Shown here in pieces: positions 1 through 8,400 of a stretch of DNA of 12,856 bases. The position numbers and the translations under genes were made by a program. Each line of letters starts with the position of its first letter. The stretch's first letter is position 1. Source of the stretch: Anaerolineales bacterium UBA5069 (GTDB lineage: Bacteria; Chloroflexota; Anaerolineae; Caldilineales; Caldilineaceae); assembly GCA_002415895.1 (NCBI GenBank), contig DIAV01000323.1:1-12856 (forward strand), read 5' to 3'. The notes under the pieces were generated by a model that worked only from the letters and a program-made list of their open reading frames with translations, did no database searches and was not told the DNA's origin.

Positions 1-2291
1 GTGGGCCGCGCGAGGGCCCGGTGGAGGGGAGGCGCCTCGCCGGCGGCGGCGTCCGCCGATGCCGGCCACGCCGCCACTGTCGCCCCAGCCGGATTCCAGT
101 TGCCCGAAATGTCGCCCATGAGCAGCGTCGTAAAGTTCTGCGTCTTGTTGCTTGCCAGCGCGAAGGTGGCAGATGACGGGGTGAAGCGCCAGATACTCCC
201 TGTGGCCGGGAAGGGGCCCATGTTGATCAGGCGCACACTCTTCTGCAAGATCAGCGCCGCGTCGTGCGATGTGACGCCGTTCTCGCCGGTGACATCCGCC
301 GCCACAAGAGCATCGCCGGTGAGCCGCGGCTCCAGTTGCACTGCTTCGCGCAGCGCCAGCGCGGCGTCATAGGCGGTAATGCCGTTGACCTGGTCGCTCT
401 TGGCGGGCGTCAGTGTGTGGCTGCCCTCATAGATTTGCGCCCAGCCATACACACCGCCTGCTGTGCTGTTGGTGCTGCCCGCATCGAGACCGGTCAGCGT
501 CAGCGTTGCGCCAGTGACAGCCTTGGCATCCTTCCAGTAGGTCACTGCACCGTTTACGCTGTAGCGTGAGAGCAGGCGAATGCTGCCGGCTGTACGCGTG
601 TTGGAGACAGCGCCGCCGTTGATTGTGGCAGCGCTGATTGTGAGTGGCCCGCTCTGCCCGCCGGCGCTGGTGGACGTGAATGTCAGCCGCATGACCTCGC
701 CGCTGGATGCACCAAGCACCGTCGATCCAGTCAAGAGCACCTGCACACTGTCGCTGCCTGGTGTTGGCGTGGCCGTCCAGCCGGTGGTGAGGCCTGCCCC
801 AGCCACGCTCACAAAGGCGAGCAGCGATGACGGGTAGTTTAGGGTAAGGTTGATGGACTGGAGGTTGCTGTTCAGCCCGCTCATGGTGACGGGGATGACG
901 ACAGTACTCGCCCACTGCACCTCCGGCGCGGGCACGGGCAGGGCGAGGGCGACAACGTCGCGCACGGTGAGCGCCGCCGTGGCGCTGTGGGAGCCACCGT
1001 CGCCATCACTCACAGAGAGGGTGATTGTGCGGTTGGCGGGGCCGCTGCCCGCGGCTGCGGTCAGTGTGGGCGCAACGCCTGCGCCATCGGCGGTTGAGCC
1101 GCCATCGCCGTAGTCCCAGGCGTAGGTGAGCGGATCGCGCACCGGGCCGGCGGGATCACTGCTGCCGCTGCCGTCGAGTGTGATCGAACTGCCCTCGTCC
1201 ACAAAGTAGGGGCCGCCCGCGTTGGCGGTGGGGGCCACATTGTTGATGGTGATGGTGGCGCTGTCGGTATCAAAATCTGTGCCGTCTGAGACGCGTAGCA
1301 CCACAATTTGTGTGTCGGGGTCATCGCGCGTGGCAGCGCTGAAGGTGACGGATGCGCCGTTTGTCTCGAAGGAACCGTTATTGTCCAGGTCCCACGTGTA
1401 AACCAGGTCGCCGGGGACATTGTCAATGTCGGTTGCGCTGCCGTTGAGGGTGATGGATGCGCCTTCGTCCACGCTTCTGTTGCCGCCGGCGTTGGCAATG
1501 GGCGGGTCATTAACTGCACCAACAGTAATTGAGACAGTGGCCGGGGCCGAAGTCGCGCCATGCGGGTCCACCGCGCGGTAGGTGAAGGAGTCGAGGCCGA
1601 AGTAGGTGGGCGTCGGTGTATAGGTGAAGCCGCCATTGCTGTTGAGCGTCAATGCGCCGTGGGCAACGCCGGTGACCAACTGCGCCGTGAGTGCCTGGTT
1701 GTCGGGCAGGTCACTGTCATTGCCGAGCACACCCGGCGCATTCACCGTGAGCACGCCATTCTCGCTGATGGTATAGGCATTCGCTGCCGCTACCGGCGCG
1801 GTGTTGATGCGCACGCTGCCCGCGACACCCGTGGCGGACTGCTCGTTGATAAGTATCCCTGATATTCCAATCGGAACAAGGCCGGTTGTCCCTGTTTTTG
1901 CCTTCAGAGTAATCACGGCGACTTCGCCGCTGGCAATGGGTGGATCTGCAACCGCAAAGGCAAACAACACGGTGCCCACCGTTTCGTCATTGATGATGCC
2001 CAACCATCCGGCTGTGGCTGCACCGGTCTCTGCTGAGACAAGCTCCAGCTTCGTGCTGTCGTAAGTTACAGTGGCTTCAATGGAGATCACGGCGGCGGGC
2101 AGTGGTGACGCGAGTGTCACGGGGATTGACACCGTCGCATCCGGCGCCACAAACAGGCCGGATGCGACCGTAAGGGTGGCGGCGCTTTGCGCCAGCACCG
2201 GCCCTGCAGGCAGGGCCAGCGAGACGGCCAGCATGAGGATCAGGATCAGGGAAGTGGGACGCACAAACAAACGCGGGGATCGCATGTCCAT
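1..2291 (-). CDS. Secreted cohesin / cadherin-like / PKD / dockerin protein, 3' end outside the window
   Basis: The frame is open from ATG at 2291 to the left edge: 763 codons plus 2 bases, with no stop. The start is supported by GGAGG ten bases upstream; a second in-frame ATG at 2285 lies further from it. Residues 1-34 form a signal peptide (MRSPRLFVRP, a Leu/Ile-rich core, then PVLA before QS). Modules in order: cohesin-like about 37-162 (VSIPVTL, TYDSTKLELVS); cadherin-like/Big_9 165-258 (PGVLGNDSD, GFTYTPTPTYFGLDSFTY); PKD 261-351, with a DLDNNGSFE calcium-type loop; PKD 353-445 (WDYGDG); cohesin-like 447-573; CnaB-like 577-630; dockerin 628-691; and a WRF...GDISGNW module 698-733. No catalytic domain is visible, so a structural or scaffold role outside the cell is inferred. 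It lies downstream of the 2437-residue gene, 196 bp away on the same strand, and shares its C-terminal module order. The missing 3' part may hold a further cohesin. Confidence 0.9.
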   Translation of the reverse strand, partial: MDMRSPRLFVRPTSLILILMLAVSLALPAGPVLAQSAATLTVASGLFVAPDATVSIPVTLASPLPAAVISIEATVTYDSTKLELVSAETGAATAGWLGIINDETVGTVLFAFAVADPPIASGEVAVITLKAKTGTTGLVPIGISGILINEQSATGVAGSVRINTAPVAAANAYTISENGVLTVNAPGVLGNDSDLPDNQALTAQLVTGVAHGALTLNSNGGFTYTPTPTYFGLDSFTYRAVDPHGATSAPATVSITVGAVNDPPIANAGGNRSVDEGASITLNGSATDIDNVPGDLVYTWDLDNNGSFETNGASVTFSAATRDDPDTQIVVLRVSDGTDFDTDSATITINNVAPTANAGGPYFVDEGSSITLDGSGSSDPAGPVRDPLTYAWDYGDGGSTADGAGVAPTLTAAAGSGPANRTITLSVSDGDGGSHSATAALTVRDVVALALPVPAPEVQWASTVVIPVTMSGLNSNLQSINLTLNYPSSLLAFVSVAGAGLTTGWTATPTPGSDSVQVLLTGSTVLGASSGEVMRLTFTSTSAGGQSGPLTISAATINGGAVSNTRTAGSIRLLSRYSVNGAVTYWKDAKAVTGATLTLTGLDAGSTNSTAGGVYGWAQIYEGSHTLTPAKSDQVNGITAYDAALALREAVQLEPRLTGDALVAADVTGENGVTSHDAALILQKSVRLINMGPFPATGSIWRFTPSSATFALASNKTQNFTTLLMGDISGNWNPAGATVAAWPASADAAAGEAPPLHRALARP

Positions 2292-2301
2292 TCTGTGTTG
2301 C

Positions 2302-2306
2302 CCTCC
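2302..2306 (-). promoter_or_regulatory. Ribosome binding site of the left-edge cohesin/dockerin gene
   Basis: GGAGG read on the minus strand, ten bases before ATG at 2291. The spacing is slightly long, but it is the only Shine-Dalgarno-like match near either candidate start, and it favours 2291 over 2285. I see no convincing -35/-10 pair between this site and the hairpin at 2422-2457. Confidence 0.6.
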
Positions 2307-2421
2307 GGGAGTTGTGAGATGGCTTGTCACTGCAAGAACTGCATCGAGCCCGAACGCGCCAAGGGAGGGGGTTGGCGTGTCCGTTACAGCGCTGTTTTGA
2401 CGCAAGCGTGAAGCGATGGCC

Positions 2422-2457
2422 CCAGCGGCTTCAGCGTGCGGAAGCTGAAGCCGCTGG
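2422..2457. terminator. Perfect 14-bp inverted repeat, likely terminator or processing hairpin
   Basis: CCAGCGGCTTCAGC at 2422-2435 is exactly complementary to GCTGAAGCCGCTGG at 2444-2457, with an 8-base loop. It begins 30 bases past the stop codon of the 2437-residue gene and precedes the next gene on the same strand. No T-run follows on either side, so it is not a textbook intrinsic terminator. It could be a U-tract-less terminator, an mRNA 3'-end stabilising hairpin that sets expression of the two genes apart, or a copy of a dispersed repeat. Confidence 0.6.
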
Positions 2458-2487
2458 TGTATACAACTGTTCACGGCCTTCTGTAAT

Positions 2488-5400
2488 CTACTTGTCAATC
2501 ATTGGCAGATAAATGCGCACCGGGCTCTGCGCCCAGTACACAACCTGAATGGGGCGCTCATCCCCGGTGGCCTCGACCTTGAGCAGGGCGGCGAGTGGAT
2601 CGGCGCCACGCACGCGCACTGTGGCGATGAGCCTGCCGTCCGGCAACGGCGTTGTCGACGCCAGCCCTATGCGTGCCACGCCCGCCTGGCTGAGGTTGAC
2701 CGCGGCCATTTGCCCCGCTTCCTGCGCCACCTGCGCCGAGATGATCTCGAGCCGGCTTGTGTCATAGCGCAGCAGCAGATCGACGGCATGCACGGGTGTC
2801 GCTGCGGGCTTGAGTGTGAAGATCAGATCGGAGTCGCCATCCGGGGCGGCAACGGAGTCAATGGTGAGTGTGGCAGCGGCGGCATCGGCCACTGCACCGG
2901 CATCCGCCGCCGTGTCCAATGTCGCGTCGGCGGCGCTGTCCGGCGCGGCGGCCACGCGGGGTGGCGGCGTCCAGCTCCCCGAGACATCACCCAGCAGCAC
3001 CGCGCTGAAGTCCTGGTTCGCCTGGTCGGCCAGCAGCGGCGCATAGGTGCGCTCGGCGGGCAGGAAGCGCCACACGTGCGCGCCGGGGCTTAGCGGCAGT
3101 GTGGCCAGCCTGACGGCCACACGCAGAACTGCGATTGCGTCATTCTCATCCACGGCGCCCGACTCATTAATGTCGGCGGCAAGCGCTTCGGCGGGCGTCA
3201 GCGTACGCAGACCTGCGCGACTTTGCAGGACGAGCGAGGCATCCAGTGCGCTAATGCCGCGCGCGCCATCAGCCTTGCTCGGTGTCAGCGTCCATGCGCC
3301 GCCCGCCACATTGGCAAAGCTGAAGGCACCGTCGGTTGCACTGGCGGTTGTGCGCGTATCGCTGTCGGCCAGCGTCAGCGTTGCATCCGCCACCGCGCCA
3401 TTGTCACTCCAGAAGCGCACGGCTCCCGCCACCGTGGCAAGCGGAACGGAGAAGCTGCCGTCGGTCAACCGCGCGGCGGGCACGTCTTCGCCATTCGCCG
3501 TCACCCGGCCAAAGGCAAGCGCGCTGCCGGCCCCCGGCCCACCCACAACTGTGAACGAGAGATTGACGAGCGTACCATCACCCGCAACGGCGTTCACCGT
3601 GGCCATGGAGACGGTAACAACGCCCGATTCCGTCAAGTTGGGCGTAATGGACCAGCCCATGCCTGCGCCGGCGCTTGTCACTGCGACAGGTGTGAGCACT
3701 GCGGGGTCATAGCGCACGCCGAAGCGCAGACCGCCAAAGTCGGTGGCTTCGGTGAAGGCAAGCGGCACGTTGATGGTGCTGCCGTGGACACCGCTGAGCG
3801 TGGGCAGCGCGAAGCGGGGCGGCAGAATCTCGGTGACTGTCCACGTAAAGCTCTCGCTGTCAGTGCCTCCCTGGCCGTCGCTCACAGTGACGGCCACGTT
3901 CCAGGGGCTGCCGGTGGCGGCGGTGTAGCTGATCTGGCCGCCAATCGCGCCGGTGCTTGTGCTGTAGGTCAACCCTATGGGCAGGCCGACAACGTTGTAG
4001 GTCAGCGGGTTGCCGTCGGCATCACTGGCGCTCAGTTGCAGCGACACAGTTGCGCCTTCCACGCTCGCCTGATCGCCAATCGGTGCGAGCACCGGTGCAT
4101 CGTTCACGGGCGTCACAGTGATGTTGACGGTGGCCGTGTTGCTGTCAGCCTTGCCGTCGTTGGCTACGTATGTAAAGCTGTCATTGCCGCTGTAGTTGGC
4201 GGCGGGTGCGTAGGTGCGATTCGCACCGCTTCCGCTCAGCGTGCCGTGGCTGGGCGGCGTCACGGTATAGGTCAGGTCATCGGCGTCGGCGTCGGTGGCC
4301 ACAAGCACAATCGCGACCGGTGTGTCCTCCATCGTGGTCGCGGTGCGGTTGGTTGCAACGGGCGCTCGGTTGAAGTCCGTGATTGCCCAGTTGAAGCTCT
4401 CGCTATCTGTCCCGCCCTGGCCGTCGCTCACGCTCACCGTAACGGCATAGGGGCTGTTTGCTGCGGCGGCGAAGGTCACGTCGCCCGTGATCGCGCCGCT
4501 GGCGCTGTTGATGCTTAGTGACGGCGGCAGCCCCGTGGCGCTGAAGGTGAGGGTGTTGGCTTCGGCATCGAAGGCGCTGGTGGCAAGGTTGATCGTAGCC
4601 CCCTCGACGCTCGCCTGGTTGCCAATGGCCGCGAGCACCGGCGCATCGTTGACGGACACCACAGTGATGCTGACTGTGGCGACATTGCTGTCGGCAGCGC
4701 CGTCCCTCGCGACGTAGGTGAAGCTGTCGCTGCCGCTGTACTCGGCGGCAGGTGTGTAGGTGAAGGAACCGTCAGGGCTGAGCACGAGTTGGCCGTGTGC
4801 GGGGGCGGTGACAACGTGCGCGGTCAACGCATTGCCATCCACATCACTGTCGCCATCCAGCACGCCGGGGGCCGTGACAACAAGCGCTGTATCCTCGGGG
4901 GTGCTGTAGCTATCGGCGTCGGCCACCGGCGCGATATTGACCTCCGCCACAACCACGGTGATGGACTCTTCGTCGGTCAGGATCGGGTTCCCGTTGTCGG
5001 CCACGCGCACGCTGAAGGTGAAGCTGCCCGGCCCCTGGGCCTCTGTCGGCGTCCAGGTAAACGCGCCGCTCTGCGCGTCGATGTTTGCCCCCGCCGGCGC
5101 GCCCACAAGGCTGAAGGCCAAGGTGTTGGCAGGCAGGTCCACATCGGTTGCCGAAGCAGTGAAGGCGAGTTGCACCTCTTCGTTGATGCTCTTGCCGCCA
5201 ATGGCCGCGAGCACCGGCGCGTCGTTCACCGGCGTCACAGTGATGTTGACGGTGGCCGTGTTGCTGTTAGCCTTGCCGTCGTTGGCGGTGTAGGTGAAGC
5301 TGTCGCTGCCGTTGTAATTGAGATCGGGCGTATAGGTGAGGTTCGGCGCGATGCCGCTGAGCGTGCCGTGGCTGGGCTGCGCAAAAGCATAGGTGAGCGC

Positions 5401-8400
5401 GCCCGCCTCGGGATCAACGGCGTGGAGCGTGACAGCCGCGGGTGTCTCCTCGGCTGTGGTGATAGTCAGATCATCCGCCACCGGCGGCAGGTCGGAGGGT
5501 GCGTTGGAAATCGCCACGCTCGCAACCTCGGGCGTAACGTCGGGGTTCGTTGTAGAAAGCTGCGCCTGGTACTGGATATAACGGCCGTCGGGGCTGGCCA
5601 CTGCACCGTCGCCACCCACGGCCTGCCATGCAGACCAGCTGCCATCAGGCACGGCGCTGTCACCCGTGCGCGTGAGGAAGGCCACGCCCGTGCCCACAGG
5701 GCGATCACCCGTGGAGGAGAGCAGCAGCCAATCCTTCTTCGCGTTGGCGTCGATCACGCGCGAAGTGAAGGTGCACGGTGAGCCGTAGGGTGACATGTGC
5801 AGCCAGTCCACCACAAGCGCGGGGCCGTTGCTGTTGAAATCGCTGATGAGTGGGCGCATGGTGCGCGTAATGGCGACATTTTGCGTATGCACCAGCGCCC
5901 CATCAATGTAAAAGCTGATCGCCGACGCACCCCATTCAATGCGATAGCGATGGGGCGCGCCGATATACGCATTCCCGAGCAGGGTGTTAACCTCGGCGCC
6001 GTTGTTGTTGGTGCGCGCATAGAGCCCCTGCCCCGTACCCCCTGTGCTGAACATGGCCCAGTAGAGCACGCTGTATACATCGACGCCGAAACCCACATGC
6101 TGGGAGTTGGCGGCGGCGAAGGTGGCAACGAATTCGATCGCGCGACCGGGGCCAAAGTAGGGTTCAAGGGTGGCGATGATGGCGTCGTCCACACGGGCAA
6201 CTGCACCGTTGAAGGTGGCCGCGCCCCCCGTCTGCCACACGTAGCTGTCCCACCCGGCGGGCAGCGTGGCGCCGCTGAACTCTGTGCCCACCGTGGGCGC
6301 AAGGATGATTTCACCGTTGGCGGCCTGCGCCACATAGCACGCACCCGCAGCGCCCGCGCTGAAGTCGGCCAGCGTATCGTCGCCGGGTGGCGGCGGGGGC
6401 GGCGCTTGCATGGTAGTGAAGCTCCATGTGACGGGCGCACCCAGCGCGTTGTCGCTCAGGTCGGTAACGCTGCCGGCAACTGTTGCCTGATAGGTGCTTT
6501 CGTAGGCAAGATTGCTGGTGGGGTTGAGTGTGGCCGTCTGTGTGCCACTGTCATAGGTGAGGGTCGCGGGAATCACATTGTTCGCGCTGTCACGCAGCAC
6601 AAACGCTGCCGCCGTCAGCGTGGCTGCTTGCATGTCCTCACTGAAGCGCACAATCACGTTGTCATCCACGGCCACACCACTTGCGGCGGGGGCAGGCGTG
6701 CGCTGGATGATGGTGGGCGGGATGGTGTCGGCCACAGGTACGGTGGCAAAGAGCACATCAACCCAGTAGTTGCCGCCGCCCCCAGCGGTGGGAAAGCCGC
6801 CCCCAATTGCATTCGCACCGTTGGGGCCATTGGGGGCGCCTGTTGCAACGGCAACCAGCGGCCCGTTGACAAAATCCGTAGCGAAGGCGTTGGGAGTGAA
6901 TGAATAGCCACCCTGCGGCGCGTAGTACGAGGCCATGTAAAGTGTGCCGGCAGTAATTGCAACCGGCGCGGGGAAGAGCACCTCCTGCCAGCCGGTTGTT
7001 GTCACCGCGTTGAGGGTGGCCGATGCAAGCTGCACGCCATCATTGCTCCACAGCGTCACGACAAAGGGGCCGCCCCCCAGAATGGCCCTGTAGAAGCGGA
7101 TGCCCGTAATGGAGCCGTCGACAACGCTCTTGAAGCGCACGCCCAGGTCATAGGCGTTGGTGTCGACAAAGCTTCCTGCGCCGCCCGTGCTGCCCCACAG
7201 TGAGCAGGGGCAATTGTAGGTGACAGCCGTTGTGGCGAAGGACCATACCTGATCTGCTGCAAGCGCGTTGCCCGCAATATCCTCAAGCGCAGTCGTAAGC
7301 ATTGCCGTGTACGCTGTGTTAACGGCCAGGGCTGCGTTGGGCGTGAGTGTGGCCGTGCGCGTGGCGACGTTGTAGGCGAGGGTCGCGGGAATCACATTGT
7401 TCGCGCCGTCGCGCAGCGCAAACGCGGCTTCCGTCAGCGTGGCCGCGTTGATGGGTTCGCTAAAGGTTGCCGAGACAATTGCATTGGTGGACACAGTCGT
7501 TGCACCCTGCGGAGGCGCAAAGGCCGTTACCGTGGGTGCAGTTGTGTCATCAGCGTAGGTGGCCGCATAGGCGCCCGAGGCTGCCGCAAATTGGGCATAG
7601 GCCACGCCCTTAACCGTACTCACCGTATAGTCCACGGGCGCGCCGCCGCGTGTGAGCGCACTCAACAGCTGCGTACCGTTGCGTTCCGGCAGCATGGCCA
7701 TAAGCCCATTGGCCCCGTCGCCCACGTTGATCGCAAAGGTCAACATGTTGCCGGTGTAGCTCAGGTTGGCGAAGGAAGAACCGTTGCGCCCATCCACCCA
7801 CGTCAGCAACTGGCGCGCGCTGATGATTGGCACATCGCGCGCCTGCGCCGCAGCCACAATGGCGGTTACATTCGCACCGGAACTGCCTCCTTCGGTGTGC
7901 TGATTGGAGACAAAGGCCCCGTAATAGCCCTCTGCGCCCAGTGCACGATCAAGCAGCGTGTTCACGGTTGCGGGATACGATTGCCCCGCCTCGTCGCTCA
8001 TCTGCGTGGCTGCCTGGTAGACATCAATCATCGCGCCGTCTACATTGGCAAAGCGCATGGGCATGCCCGAGCCGGTGAAGAGCCCCGGGCGATCCAGAAT
8101 CCACGCAGCGGGCCAGTAGTAGTAGTTGGTGTCAAGACGAATGCCGTTGGCCAGTTCGGTAAGGGGCTGGCTGGCCCAATCGCTAAATGCAATGCAGTGC
8201 GTGCGCTGCGTTTGAGGCACACCGGCGCTGGGATACAACCATGCAAAGGCTGCGATATCATCTGCGTACGCCGTTGCCAGTTGCCCAGGTGTGAAGTCAA
8301 GACAGCTTGTATCCACATGCACGGCAAATTCGTGCCCCTGTGCCTGAAAAGCCGCAAGCTGCGCGTCGTCCAGGCCCGGATTGCCGTAGGCGTAGATGGT

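Larger units (their letters stand above)
3832..5493 (-). repeat. Three tandem units, each a cadherin-like plus putative-Ig domain pair
   Basis: Residues 1437-1990 contain three units of about 187 residues, starting at 1437, 1625 and 1812 (DNA 5493-4930, 4929-4369 and 4368-3832). Each begins with a cadherin-like (Big_9-type) domain carrying HG(T/Q)L and YTP..NYxGxDSFTY-like strands, then a He_PIG-like domain opened by NDAPVLA or a near variant. These repeats normally act as rigid calcium-stabilised stalks. Units 1 and 3 share almost identical cadherin-like ends (NDGKAxSNTATVNITVTPVN), whereas units 2 and 3 share the Ig half (SVEGAT, VSDGQGGTDSESF). Confidence 0.85.

Noticed and set aside
2491..2526. 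LPXTG-type sortase signal at the end of the giant protein
   Set aside because: YLPMIDK lacks the LPXTG core, and no hydrophobic helix or long basic tail follows.
3223..4518. A 431-codon plus-strand frame opposite the repeat and cohesin region
   Set aside because: It is a shadow of the minus-strand gene; its internal repetition mirrors the cadherin-like array on the other strand rather than any protein fold.
3832..5493. CRISPR-like or non-coding repeat array
   Set aside because: The repeats are about 561 bases, in frame and coding for protein domains, with no short repeat-spacer structure.
4789..5781. A 330-codon plus-strand frame
   Set aside because: It is antisense to cadherin-like units 1 and 2, with a composition typical of GC-driven shadow frames.
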